A stretch of DNA of 64,000 bases, taken from Clusia tigrina (taxonomy: Eukaryota; Arthropoda; Insecta; Diptera; Clusiidae). Location: NCBI GenBank assembly GCA_920105625.2, contig OV050030.1:169877315-169941314 (forward strand), read 5' to 3'. How positions within the stretch are numbered: the stretch's first letter is position 1; every line of letters begins with the position of its first letter. Shown here piece after piece: positions 1 through 10,040 of this stretch. Under the pieces are notes generated by a model. That model saw only the letters and a program-made list of their open reading frames with translations. It searched no databases and was not told the origin of the DNA. The translations under genes were made by a program, and so were the position numbers.

Positions 1-1091
1 AGTAACCGAGAAGTTCACCATCACAGTGGGAAGCAAAAAGATCGCATCCCAACTGCAACATCGGTACCTGTGAGTAATTATTGACTCCAAGCTCATCCTC
101 AAAGAGCATCTGAAAGCAGTCTGCGGAAAGGCCACGAGATTAAACGGAGCACCTACACGCATGATGCCGAATATTGGAGACCCACGCTCAAGTCAACGGA
201 GACTGCTATCGATGGTTACTAGCTCCATCATTTTGTATGCCGCGCTAAACTGGATGGAAGCCACTAAGGTGAAAGCTTTCATTAAATGCATCCTGTCAGC
301 AAATAGGCTGAGCGCACTACGCGTGGCTAGCGCATTTCGCAGTGTATTCGACGAAGCAATAGGGATAATAAGCAGCAAACCACCCATTGACTTGCTGGCG
401 AATGAGGTACACCGGCTCTACAAGCAGAGGGCGAGACCCACAAACAGCGACAAAGCAGCGGAAAGAAAAAAGACCATTGCGGAATAGCAACAGAGGTGGG
501 AGCAATCCGAAAAGGGTCGATGGACCTTCATGCTGATCCCTCACATCACACCATAGGTAACAAGGATGCACGGGGAACTAAACTACTACATCACACAGTT
601 GCTAACTGGTCACGGCTGCTTTAAGCAGTACCTCCATGAGAGAAAATATGAGGAAGACTCGTACTGTCCGTACTGCCCTGGGTGCACGAGAACCCACTGC
701 ACGTGTTTTTCGACTACCCACACTTCAAAGGCACCCGGGATAAACTGAGGGCTGTCCTCGTTGAACCACCAACATTGGACAACCTCTGTGAACACATGTG
801 CCATACGCTCATCAAGTGGGAAGCAGTTTGCGCGGCAGCGGCCACCATTATGAAGGCGCTGCGAATAGCAAAAAGAGCGCGTAATGCTGAACGCAGCCAA
901 CAGCGCCTCTCCGATACTGAGACACACAGGACTGACACAATGACAGACCTAATACTGACGCGTAAAACCTAATCAGTGTCTCCGGGGGGAAACACCGCAA
1001 TGACGAGAGGAGGTTTTAGCGGAGTTAGAGTACCGTACTAACGGGGTTCTGACTTTAGATGTTTTCCTCCTCCTCAAATATAAAAAAAAAA
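1..1091 (+). pseudogene. 3' part of an R1-clade non-LTR retrotransposon, copy 1
   Basis: The window opens inside the reverse transcriptase (RT) ORF of a LINE; the 5' part lies off the left edge. Bases 2-73 encode the end of the RT core and stop. The reading resumes at 161-487 (108 aa, with RLLSMVTSSIILYAALNWM, an R1-like thumb region). Bases 566-748 carry a cysteine cluster (CPYCPGC). Bases 682-972 continue with HVFFDYPHF and the Trp/Ala-rich tail typical of R1-clade C termini, where a C-C-H-C knuckle follows the RT. An A10 tract at 1082-1091 is the 3' tail. The stretch matches 13441-14530 with only a handful of substitutions. Stops and frame changes make it non-functional. Clade assignment is from motif recall. 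Confidence 0.8.
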
Positions 1092-1119
1092 CCTATTGCA
1101 GGTAAGCAAACGGGGAAGT

Positions 1120-1583
1120 TAAACGCTTTCATTAAACTCTGGGTGAAATTATGAGTTGCCTCAAAAACGAAAACATACGAGTATACAGGAATTTCGAAGA
1201 ATTACTGCAAAAAGCCATAACCAAATATAACCAAAGGTTTCAAAAAGACCGATCGAAGAATTTTTCAGCAAAAATGTGCAATGTACTCCTGAAGATTTCA
1301 AATAAGCCAGGAAAAATAACATAGAAAAATTATATTAAAAACAACTAAACGATTTAAAATTTCACAACAGGAACAAACAGGAGATAAAACAATACTTACC
1401 AGGAACTCAAATATATGTTAGACTAAATAAGCGAATAGGTAGCAAGTTAACGCAAAAATATAAAGAAGAGGTGGTGAAAGAGAATAATAATTCTACAATG
1501 GTTGCACACAGCGAAAGAATTGTCAGCAAAGCAATATACGTAACTAAAAAACCTAAGGACATAAATTTAAAATTTTGTTTCTA
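1120..1583 (+). pseudogene. Ty3/Gypsy integrase C-terminal remnant, copy 1
   Basis: Translated on the plus strand with stops and frame shifts, this stretch reads like the end of a Gypsy integrase: a core-end segment (ELLQKAITKYNQ) followed by IKQYLPGTQIYVRLNKR and GSKLTQKY, the Lys-rich post-integrase module seen in 17.6/297-type Pol proteins. It lies just after the LINE poly(A) tail and just before LTR1, on the strand opposite to element G1, so it belongs to a different, older element. The Gypsy RT/RNase H debris at 9190-10030, also on the plus strand, may come from the same ancestor, split by the R1-like LINE. A second copy lies at 14559-15022. Confidence 0.6.
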
Positions 1584-1679
1584 ATTTACCTGTTTTTCTA
1601 ATGCATACTATTATACTTTGAAAAACTTTATACAAGTAAATTTATGTTTAAAAGACTTTTGAAATACAATCTAAACTAG

Positions 1680-2226
1680 TGTAATACACGTATTCTATCT
1701 AATGGTTTTCCCTACGTAGATGATGGGCTCATATGATTATTTGTATTGCGCGAGAGCTTGCGCACTTAGGACTCGGCGCCTAAAGAGGCAGCCAGATGTT
1801 TTCTATATTAAAGCGACTATGGAAGTCAGCTCTTTCCGAGTTTATAACAATTTGAGTTGTGTTTTAGAACTGAACTTTATTTACAAAATTGGTTTCTTTT
1901 ATACTTAAAATCTAGTTTCAAATTACATTTTATTTCGATAATTATTTTACAATATCCCATGTGTCAACAAATTTCACATGTGTAAGCAATAATATGTGAA
2001 CGTTCAATTTATGCCTACTACAGGCCTTTGAGATTCGAATTGCATGTTCACTGCATTGCTTGGGTTAGAGGAAAGGTTTGAAAGAGTGGAGTGGTGTGTG
2101 TGTGTGTGGTCATACTGCGTGTGCACTACATGGTGCAATTAGTTCTGCTAGTCACAGCGGGTAATGGTACAGTATGTATGATCATCATGACAGACTAAAC
2201 TAGTGCTAATCTTAAGGAAAATAGCA
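1680..2226 (-). repeat. G1 LTR1 (3' LTR of copy A)
   Basis: 547 bp, bounded by TG...CA (TGTAATACAC to AAAATAGCA). The edges come from comparison of all five LTR copies. It has the left-type markers: CGTATTCTA near the start, CTTAGGACTC, AAAGCGACT, CACAGCGGG and ACAGTATG. A short (tg)n run lies at about 2096-2108. Confidence 0.9.
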
Positions 2227-2485
2227 TTTTTTTTGTAGTTTTACTTAGTTATATTTCCACTTAACATTGTATTGTGTTTATGTCTAGTTTTTCCTATTTA
2301 TACTTCTTATTTATATATTTCTTATATGTATTTCCTAATGTGTTTAGTTTTTCTTATACATATTTCTTATTGAACTTTCTTAATATTGTTATTATGTACC
2401 AAGGCGTCTTTTCCATTCTTATCTATTAGAGAAGTCTATTATTAATTTTAAATGGGCCTATGTATGGGCTGTCTAACTTTTTCCT

Positions 2486-3400
2486 TCACATATTTCTTAG
2501 CATCACTAAGTCTTCTACATTAAATTGTGAACTATTAGTTCCTATGTCGTAGTTCATTTTTCTTTTCTCCTTTGTTTTTTGGAGTATAAGTCTGGCAGTG
2601 TCTTTTGCATTTTCTGGTCTTTGTTTTAATTCATTTAGGTATTCTTCAGGGTTGATTGGACTAACTGTTTTGATCACTTGTTTATCTGTTAAAATATATG
2701 GCAATTTTCCAAATATGAGTTCGAAACGTGAGTAACCTGTGTCCACGTGTGGTGTGGTATTGTACGAGAAAACGCAATAAGGTAAACCCTTTTTCCAATC
2801 CTGTTCTTCTGTTGAGGTGCATATGTATTCATTGAGAACCCTATGATTCCTTTCTATGCTACCTAGTGTTTGGTGATGGTAGGGGGTGGATGTTTTATGT
2901 TGAAAATTTAACGTTTTGCTCATATGGTCAAATACCTGGTTCACGAACTCTCTATCCATATCTGTCTTTAAGGTGATAAAACCTCCATACTTTAGTATGA
3001 ACTTTTCTAGTAAAGTATTGGCAGCTTCTAAAGATTCTTTTGTGTACATTGGATACGCCTCGATGTATTTAGTTAGTTGGCACTGAAGCGTCAAAATGTA
3101 TTTATATCCGTTTGAAATACGGAGTGGTGCTACTGTGTCCATTTCTACTATTTGGAAACTTGTCGATGGAGTGTCTGTAATGACCATCTATTCTCTAATG
3201 TATTTTGTTGTTTTGTTTTTTGCACATATCTCGCAGTTATTTATATATGCCTTTACCATTTTAGTCATATTTTTCCATATGTACTTTTGTTTTAACTTTA
3301 ACAAAGTTCTTCTTACACCAGGGTGTCCGGATGTTTGCGTGCAATGATTATCGTGTATGAGTTTCTTTTGCTCATTTATATCATGTATATGGGGGTTCAA
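2486..3400 (-). pseudogene. G1 integrase, copy A
   Basis: Two minus-strand ORFs (3400-3188, 70 aa; 3187-2486, 233 aa) sit in one frame, split by a single stop. The first holds the HHCC zinc finger (HDNHC, GHPGVRRTLL, CEICAKNK). The second holds the catalytic core: D in VEMDTVAP, D in LKTDMDREF and E in LGSIERNHR, so all three acidic residues are present. The usual T-D-N-G around the second Asp is altered, and this copy reads DMDREF where copies B and C read DMGREF. It would join retrotransposon cDNA to chromosomal DNA. The stop and the broken upstream Pol make it inactive. Confidence 0.85.
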
Positions 3401-3749
3401 ATAAAATTGTAGCAGGAGTTTGCCGTCCTTTAGCTAAATTCTCAATATATATATATTTTTTTTTTATATAAGACCTTTAATTTATCTTCATTAATAAGAT
3501 CGCACAAAGTATCGTCTTTTTAAAGAGCGATCTTCTCGATGTCATGACTGATTAAAAATGGAGTAAGCTTCCGTACCGAGGACTAAGTCAGAAGTATCGC
3601 TCTAGCAGTATATTTTTATAGTCGACTCTTATATTTGGCAAACTTTGCTTGTTTCTATGCGTATTTCGCTCGAGCTCATCCCCTTTTAGAATTTTGCACT
3701 TTAGCTGCTATAAATTTCGAATATCCGATAAAGATGCTGTTAAATGTCT
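3401..3749 (-). other. Pol deletion scar, no readable gene
   Basis: AT-rich stretch with a (ta)n/T run near 3445-3470. In an intact Pol, the RT palm, thumb and RNase H would lie between the upstream RT remnant and the integrase. Here only untranslatable debris remains. All three G1 copies share it. Confidence 0.5.
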
Positions 3750-4875
3750 TGAATCGTGATGTAAACTGATTTGATGAAAGGAGCTAGTCTTGTCTAGGGT
3801 TGAGAAGTACTTAGATCTGCCTATCTTGTCAAGTACGTCTTCTAGTCTAGAAATTTGTCGTTGACTAGTTTTTTATTTAATTGTCGGTAGTCTACTACTA
3901 GTCTCCACTATTATGAATCGTCTGAGCACTTTTTTGGTACAAGTAGTGGTGAGTTGTAAGCACTAGTTGAGTGCTCAATGACTTGTTGCTGTAATAGATT
4001 ATTTACTTGCTCATTGATATTCTCCATTTGTGTATGTGGTAGACGGTAGTTCTTGATATACACTGGTTTTTTCTCCGTTACTTCAAAATGCTGTTCATAG
4101 AAATTGTTGACCGTAAGGATATCATCATCTAAGTGAAAAATATCTGCGTATTCGTCGCACGATTGCTCAATACTATCTTTTGCAACAAGATCTAGCGTGT
4201 CAAATTGTAGCAGTGTTTGTATTCGATTCCATCTCTTTGTGTTATTGTTCTGTATGCTATTTACTATGTGATAGTTTTTTACGGGATGGCATTCTATTTT
4301 AGCTTGTTTAACTCTATTGTGTCCTGTGTTGTGTTCAAAATGCGTATGTGTTTCATGCCTTTAGCTGAAATTATAGTATTGCTTAGGTATACTCCTGTTT
4401 GTATTGCATTGTTGCATACGAGCATGTTCGCATTTATTGGGTGTATAACTTCGAATCATGGTGTTATGGTGATGCAAAATATCTTGCTTGCTAAATCAAG
4501 TACTAGTAACGTATTATTGTGTGTGAATGTTAGTGTGAGTGTTTCGTAATCTATCTTTCCGCCGAATTTTAGAAGGATATCATCTCCTGAAATTCCATCG
4601 GCTTTCACTGGAAAACTGTCTTCTACAATTTGAAAGGTGTATTTTATATTTTCTTGTTGAACTTTTAGTGAGATTTCTGATGTGCCTAAAGTGTGAAGAT
4701 TGGCTTTTGAGATGCATATTGACTGAAAATATCTTCACTGAATATTTTACCAATTTTTAACAGTCAGATTTCTGCACCAGTGTCTACTAAAAAGTATGTG
4801 TATGTGTTCTTGTATTTAAATTTTACAAACCGTCTTATATGTCTGACTGTATTTATTGTGTATGCTACTTTGAGG
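3750..4875 (-). pseudogene. G1 protease and N-terminal reverse transcriptase remnant, copy A
   Basis: Reading from 4875 down, the aspartic protease start shows FLVDTGAEI followed at once by a stop at 4764. Further on, the RT entry region is recognisable across frames: KPVYIKNYRLPHTQ, NNLLQQQVIEHSTSAYNSP and LLVPKK, then SKYFSTLDK. This matches the fingers of Gypsy RTs of the 412 type. The YxDD palm motif is absent because the reading breaks off near 3750. In this copy a 61-bp stretch just upstream of the protease, present in B and C, is missing near 4873. Confidence 0.75.
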
Positions 4876-5028
4876 CTGTCGTTTCCCTGTTGATTTAAGC
4901 AATTGGTTGTGTTTTGTGTAGTGGCTTCTACATACATTACTCTGTTTCGTCCGGAGTTTCTTCTGTAATTGTTGTTGTTTCTGTGTGTTTGCTGGTCAGT
5001 GCGTTGGTTGTTGTAGTTGGGGTTTCCT

Positions 5029-5829
5029 TTATGGTTGTTGATTAGTACGTTGATTGTTGTAGTGGTCTGTGTTGTTGTTGCTTCTCCAATTACATCGGTA
5101 AACAGTGTTATTAGAATTTTGTTGCCAGTTTTTATTGTAGTAATTTTTGTCGTTGTTATTAGGGTAATGACTCCGTTGGTTATTAAAACCAAAAGTATTG
5201 CTGCGGTATATGTTTTGCTGAGGCATATTGTTGTACTGTTTTCGTTCGCGATAATTGTTACTTCTATATGACAAAATGCGAGCCTCGTTCGGTTTTTCAA
5301 TCTCGTCAGCTATTTGTATCGCTTCTTTAAATTGTTTACTGCGGCGTGCTGTAATTGTTTGGACGGTTGACATATTGGTGAGACCGTTTTTGAACGAAGT
5401 GAATGCTATTGTGTCGTTATTAGTTATTATTGCTTTCTTGACTTCTGTAGAGGTGTCTGTAGTTTGTAATTTGTTTAGAGTACAAATGAGTTCCTCTATC
5501 TGTGCGGCATAACTGGAAATTGTGCTACTACCCTGTCTCAGTTTCGAGTGCTCGTCTAACATTGAATTTGTCGTTTTTGTCGGCTTCAGTAAATTTTTTA
5601 ATTCTGCAATTAGTGTTGTCGTATTGTCTGTTCCCGCTAGTTCTAATTTGTTTTTTATTCTGTCGGGGAGTTTGGTGTTAAACACTAGTGTGAAAAATAT
5701 GTTCTCACTGGTTACCGGTACAGTGGTCTTCATTATCTCCACTAGGCTTATGAGTTTAGACAAGTATTCGGGCTTGCCTGAGAATTCAGGTATAGCCTTC
5801 AGGCAATCAACTACGTTAAATGACGTCAT
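5029..5829 (-). CDS. G1 Gag, copy A
   Basis: An ATG-started ORF of 266 aa. Residues 1-150 (FNVVDCLKAIPEFSGKPE, then LVFNTKLPDRIKNKLELAG) read like the capsid region of 412/mdg1-type Gag. The C-terminal third is rich in Asn, Arg, Tyr and Gln (NYRERKQYNN, SHYPNNNDKNYYNKN) and is probably the nucleic-acid-binding part; I see no CCHC knuckle. The product would form the cytoplasmic retrotransposon particle. The end runs out of frame before the protease, so a frameshift or damage separates Gag from Pol. Copy C has an intact equivalent. Confidence 0.75.
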   Translation of the reverse strand: MTSFNVVDCLKAIPEFSGKPEYLSKLISLVEIMKTTVPVTSENIFFTLVFNTKLPDRIKNKLELAGTDNTTTLIAELKNLLKPTKTTNSMLDEHSKLRQGSSTISSYAAQIEELICTLNKLQTTDTSTEVKKAIITNNDTIAFTSFKNGLTNMSTVQTITARRSKQFKEAIQIADEIEKPNEARILSYRSNNYRERKQYNNMPQQNIYRSNTFGFNNQRSHYPNNNDKNYYNKNWQQNSNNTVYRCNWRSNNNTDHYNNQRTNQQP

Positions 5830-6125
5830 AGCGAACTCTGACGACTGTTCCGTGGTTATATCTATTGTTCCTACCTTTTCTTCTTTTTAAAAATGCTGAC
5901 TGCTAATTTTTTTTTTTATGTAGTCGCTTAATGTGTTAAACCTAGATATGTATGTGTGCCTTTCCAAACTGGGCGCTTGGTTGAGTTCTAACTCAAAATA
6001 TGCAGTCTGTGAACTGAGTGTTAATTGTAACTCTTTTATGTACTTCTCTATATAAATTCTATTTGGGCTTTTTTTAAAGTGCCTACAATCTGTTCAATTT
6101 TTTGGAGCGAAGGGAGGCTCATAAT

Positions 6126-6383
6126 TTATTTCCTAGAGGCAATCTCGCTTAAATCAAATATTGACTTTGCTGCTTTTACATGTTGTTTTCTGTTGTAATC
6201 CCTATACATATGTAACAATGTTATTCCTAAGTGTACTCCTACTATGATTCTAATTATTAATAGTTTCACGTCATGATCTTCGAGGGTATCTGAGTGTTGG
6301 CTTTGAGTGTTTAGAATGGTTACTTGAGGATCTCCACTATGATTTTCTATTTTCGATTTAGTACTACTCATTTTTATATACAT
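6126..6383 (-). CDS. G1 small leader ORF with one membrane segment, copy A
   Basis: An 85-aa ORF from ATG, upstream of Gag and closed at both ends. Residues about 14-40 (HSGDPQVTILNTQSQHSD) are followed by a hydrophobic stretch (LLIIRIIVGVHLGITLLHM) that could span a membrane, then a basic tail (KQHVKAAKS). It is conserved without a stop in all three G1 copies (19634-19891, 25280-25537) although RT is wrecked. I recall similar small ORFs in the leader of mdg1/412-group elements, but its function is not known to me. Confidence 0.55.
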   Translation of the reverse strand: MYIKMSSTKSKIENHSGDPQVTILNTQSQHSDTLEDHDVKLLIIRIIVGVHLGITLLHMYRDYNRKQHVKAAKSIFDLSEIASRK

Positions 6384-6525
6384 TTTTCTTTTTCTTTTAT
6401 TTAAATTGAAAGTTTTATATTTTACGGTTTAGAAAATTATACAACATAGTTAAAGGAATATTAAATTGTTTACTTGTGATATGCCTTAGAATATTCTTAT
6501 CATATACGACAAAATTTTTCTACCA

Positions 6526-6870
6526 TCACGTTTCCTTGACCCGGTTGGTGTCATTGTACCAGTCTGCTATCGTTGGAGTTTCCTTAATAACAATTGTCTT
6601 CCAGAGCCAAACCATGAATTTTTGTTTCTGCTCCTTAGTATGTTGGTTTAACTCTGTTGGTTTAGCCTTTGTACATTTACGCTGTCCATCGAAACTTAGC
6701 GTGTTTATGTTAGTTTTTATGCTCTTTTTGTCCGTTGTATTTTGAGCTAGATTGTATTCGTGGTACAAGGACCTAATCTTATTTTTCAGCTGTACGTTTT
6801 GTTCAGCTTCCTGGCGGAGTTCTGAATAGTGCTGCTGTCGTCCTTTGAACTCTGCAAGTGCAGAGGACAA
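6526..6870 (-). CDS. G1 unidentified leader ORF, copy A
   Basis: A 114-aa ORF from ATG, the first ORF after the 5' LTR. It is charged and helix-prone (HYSELRQEAEQNVQLKNKIR), possibly a coiled coil, with a Lys-rich middle and a Trp-rich end (FMVWLWKTI). I do not recognise the family. It is kept open in all three copies. The first residues are affected by the 20-bp inversion in copy C. Confidence 0.45.
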   Translation of the reverse strand: MSSALAEFKGRQQHYSELRQEAEQNVQLKNKIRSLYHEYNLAQNTTDKKSIKTNINTLSFDGQRKCTKAKPTELNQHTKEQKQKFMVWLWKTIVIKETPTIADWYNDTNRVKET

Positions 6871-7240
6871 AGGACGCCTGCCGCGGAGTTCGATGGTATG
6901 TATATTGGTGGGATAGCACTAGTACCTGGAGTTTGCTCTGAAACATATTCTTCTTCGCTTGTGGTAGTCTGTCTATAAAAGTAATTTAGTACCGTACGGA
7001 ATCCCCAAGAGGATATAATGTTTCACGCTTCGATTGTCCTTTCTGGTCTATTATGTCTAAATGGTTGGCTGCTCTGTGGCATACATTATTAAAAAGAGAA
7101 TGGAAGTCTGCGTCATTCATTGCTCGTTCCCACTTTCACAGTTGTTTGTTGCAGGAAAGTTGTTGTAAACATTTTTCAGGATTATTGTTGGAGAAACGTA
7201 AAAAAATCAGGATCAGCGTATTCAGAAAATCAGCATCGTT

Positions 7241-7255
7241 GTGGCAGGATCGCCA
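7241..7255 (-). promoter_or_regulatory. G1 primer-binding-site candidate, copy A
   Basis: Read on the minus strand, TGGCGATCCTGCCAC begins at the first base after the 5' LTR. TGG pairs with a tRNA CCA end, as expected for priming minus-strand cDNA. I cannot name the tRNA. The same block adjoins the other right-side LTRs at 20749-20763 and 26395-26409. Confidence 0.6.
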
Positions 7256-7814
7256 TGTAATACACGTCTTCTATCTAATGGTTTTCCCTACGTAGATGAT
7301 GGGCTCATATGATTATTTGTATTGCGCGAGAGCTTGCGCACTTAGTACTCGGCGCCTAAAGAGGCAGCCAGATGTTTTCTATATTAAAACGACTATGGAG
7401 GTCAGCTCGTTCCGAGTTCATAACAATTTGAGTTGTGGTTTAGAACTGAACTTTATTTACAAAATTGGTTTCTTTTATACTTAAAATCTAGTTTCAAATT
7501 ACATTTTATTTCGATAAATATTTCGATAATTATTTTACAATATCCCATGTGTCAACAAATTTCACATGTGTAAGCAATAGTATGTGAACGTTCAATTTAT
7601 GCCTACTACAGGCCTTTGAGATTCGAATTGCATGTTCACTGCATTGCTTGGGTTAGAGGAAAGGTTTGAAAGAGTGGAGTGGTGTGTGTGTGTGTGGTCA
7701 TACTGCGTGTGCACTACATGGTGCAATTAGTTCTGCTAGTCACTGCGGGCAATGGTACAATATGTATGATCATCATGACAGACTACACTAGTGCTAATCT
7801 TAAGGAAAATAACA
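7256..7814 (-). repeat. G1 LTR2 (5' LTR of copy A)
   Basis: 559 bp, TG...CA, with right-type markers: CGTCTTCTA, CTTAGTACTC, AAAACGACT, CACTGCGGG, ACAATATG and ending AATAACA. It carries a 12-bp local duplication (CGATAAATATTTCGATAATT) shared only with LTR4. Confidence 0.9.
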
Positions 7815-8197
7815 TAAAGAAAAACTTAGCATGTAAAATTAAATTGAACTTTAAATAGATTTTTTTGAACTTTTTGACAATGTAAAGAAGAAAGTTTCAC
7901 TCTGCCTATAATTAATACTTAATTTCATATGCTTCAAACGCGAAAGTTCGAAATAGAAAGCCACTCTTTCCCATTGTTGTCTAAGCAGACTCTCTCCTAA
8001 GTAAGTTAGCAAAAGGCAAGTTCTCTTATTACTATATGCAGTTACAAAATCGTCTGATTATGAGGCTTGATCTCTGCCTATCTTAATTGCAGTTTAATAA
8101 GGAAAATTTGCTTATTCATAATTTAGAAGTAAAAATTAGTCAGATAGTAAGTTAGTAAGCATTGCACCGAGAAGATGCTAAATAAATAAAATAAAAT
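7815..8197. repeat. Duplicated flank beside G1, copy 1
   Basis: About 383 bp of AT-rich sequence with no ORF, nearly identical to 26949-27330. The match ends at AATAAATAAAATAAAA: here mariner sequence follows, at 27331 unrelated DNA follows. This marks one breakpoint of the direct duplication. Confidence 0.85.
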
Positions 8198-8573
8198 TGA
8201 CATCATTGACATCTTCTCGGCCTTCCTTAAACCGGTTATACCAAAATTGAACTTGTGTTCTGCTCATAGTAGACTCGCCAAAGACCACAGTCAACATTTC
8301 AAATGTCCTTCCGCATTTAATTTCATTTTTTACACAAAATTGAATACAGTTTCTTTGATCCATTTTTTTCGAATAGTACAAAATCGAAGAGCACACCAAA
8401 ACACGACTAACCTTTTTATCTGTCAAAAACAAACTGACAGTCCAAAATGGTTGGTATTGCCAACATATATAACAGACATGTGTACCAACATAAAAAAAAG
8501 AAATGCGAACATCGAACATACGTAACTCACGAAAAGATGAAAATAACGGTTATCTTTTGATCACACCTCGTAT
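8197..8573 (-). mobile_element. Truncated mariner transposon (5' end and transposase N terminus)
   Basis: On the minus strand the element starts at an inverted-repeat-like end (CGAGGTGTGATCAAAAG, about 8554-8570) beside TA, typical of mariner. The transposase starts at an ATG at 8363: MDQRNCIQF, then TMSRTQVQFWYNRFKEGRED, the paired-like helix-turn-helix that binds the terminal repeats. Only about 55 residues remain; the DD(34)D catalytic domain is lost at the duplication breakpoint near 8197. It sits inside LINE sequence and abuts the G1 flank. Confidence 0.75.
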
Positions 8574-9180
8574 ATAACGTCAGACAGCCAAGCAGCAATA
8601 AAGTCCTAGCATCACCTCTTACCAGCACTAAGTTGGTCGGCCTCCGCAAGGAGGAATTTAAATCATTATCAGGAAATAGTATAATATCCCTTGTCTGGGT
8701 TCCAGGACACAGGAACATTGAGGGAAACGAGAGGACTGATGAGCTAGCACGAAGAGGCTTATGGGAAACCGATCAAGTATTTCCTTTGTGGACTTGGGCG
8801 TCCCCCTAACCGTTGTTAAGATAAATATTTATTATCACGTCCTCCGCAAGGCTCGTGAGAGATGGAAAAACACTGCGACATGTGCCATTTCTAAAATTAT
8901 ATGGCCTGATTACAGTGCAAAAAGAACTAGCCACCTTCTCAATAAACCAATATATAAAATAAATCTTATTGCTCTCTGCACAGATCATTAGACTATTGGT
9001 ACACACGCTGAAAAAAATTTGTATTCAATGCTCGTTGCAGGAGCTATGGTAGAAAGACCCGCAGGAGAAAGAGACAGTCTTACACTTTCTCTTTCCAGTC
9101 CTCGCTTGCTTGAGACTCAAATATCTCGAAAGTCCTTTTCTGGAGAGTTCAGAGCATTGCTCTAGCTTATACCTATCCAA
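8574..9180 (+). pseudogene. LINE RNase H and C-terminal fragment
   Basis: Plus-strand reading gives SDSQAAIKSLAS, then ISLVWVPGHRNIEGNERTDE and LARRG. These are RNase H motifs (SDS-AA and VPGH-EGNE-AD) found at the end of Pol in I- and LOA-type LINEs. Stops follow after about 8800 and the rest decays. The 5' side was cut by the mariner and the breakpoint. RNase H would remove RNA from the RNA-DNA hybrid during copying; this piece is dead. Confidence 0.7.
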
Positions 9181-9189
9181 ATTTTTCAG

Positions 9190-10030
9190 CAACTCCGGAT
9201 GGTTGTAAGTTTACAGATTCAGCATAGATCGGTAAATAATGGGAAATATAACTTCCAAAGGTTGCCATTCGGTCTGAAAAATGCTCCATCAATTTTCCAG
9301 AGAGTACTTAATAATATATTGCGCGACCACATAGGCAAGTTTTTCTATGTATGGTATACATAGACAACCTAATTAAACCTAAGTAAACACATATAAAGCA
9401 AATAGAAAGAGTCTTCTAAACGCTTTGTAAAGATACCTTAAAGGTGCAACTCGATAAGTGCAGTTTTTTCAAAAACAATGTAGATTTCTTGGGGTTCGTT
9501 GTTTCGCAAAAAGGCATAAAAAAAGTCTAAATAAGATCCAAGCAATAACTAATTTCAAAAAACCTAAAACTCTAAAAGACCTTAGGTCATTTCTGGGCCT
9601 AGCATGGTTTTATCGTAGATTTATAAGGGACTATTCCAAAATGGCTAAACCACTTACAAATCTCTTAAGGGGGAAGGATGGGCGAGTATCAAAATAGGCA
9701 TCTAGCAAAAAACTGATTTTTCCGAGCATAGAAGCTTCAAATGTTTTTAAACAAATTAAAAAAGCACTGACTTCACTTGAAGTTTTGCAACATTATCCAG
9801 ATTATAAAAAAGTGTTCGATCTGACAAGAGACAGATCAAATTATGAGATCGGTGCGGTTCTTTTACAAGAAGGGAGGCCAACCTCGTTCATTTCAAGAAC
9901 TCTATCAGAAACTGAAGAAATTTACTCAACAAACGAGGATGAAATGATATCCACAGATTGGGGAATTTCCTCTTTGCTTAACTATTTTTATCGAACAGCC
10001 GAAATTTATATTTTCACAGACATATAGACA
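9190..10030 (+). pseudogene. Ty3/Gypsy reverse transcriptase to RNase H fragment
   Basis: The plus strand carries RT motifs over several frames: NFQRLPFGLKNAPSIFQR near 9250-9300, a decayed palm site, then the thumb ([26 protein letters not shown], 9458-9697) and RNase H (DLTRDRSNYEIGAVLLQEG, TSFISRTLSETEEIYSTNE, 9785-10027). In order and wording this is a Gypsy Pol. Multiple stops make it a fossil. It has the same orientation as the integrase tail remnants at 1120 and 14559. Confidence 0.75.
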
Positions 10031-10040
10031 TTACTGTGGT

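Larger units (their letters stand above)
1680..7814 (-). mobile_element. Ty3/Gypsy LTR retrotransposon G1, copy A (LTR-interior-LTR)
   Basis: Two direct LTRs (1680-2226 and 7256-7814) flank a 5029-bp interior coding on the minus strand in the order leader ORFs, Gag, protease, RT remnant, integrase. The 5' LTR is therefore the high-coordinate one. Gag and Pol wording resembles the 412/mdg1 group of fly Gypsy elements. RT is internally deleted and RNase H is missing, so the copy cannot move by itself. A primer-binding-site candidate adjoins LTR2, and an A-rich tract (2227-2240 read in reverse) adjoins LTR1 as polypurine tract. I find no matching target duplication at the outer ends (ctag versus taaa), which fits LTR recombination or later rearrangement. 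Confidence 0.85.

Noticed and set aside
1720..1908. 62-aa ORF present in every G1 LTR (MMGSYDYLYC...)
   Set aside because: It lies on the strand opposite to G1 transcription, wholly inside the LTR, and is repeated only because the LTR is.
4217..5890. Plus-strand hydrophobic ORFs over G1 Gag and Pol (valine- and leucine-rich)
   Set aside because: Antisense of Asn/Thr-rich Gag gives Val/Leu-rich peptides. They occur in all copies only because the DNA does.
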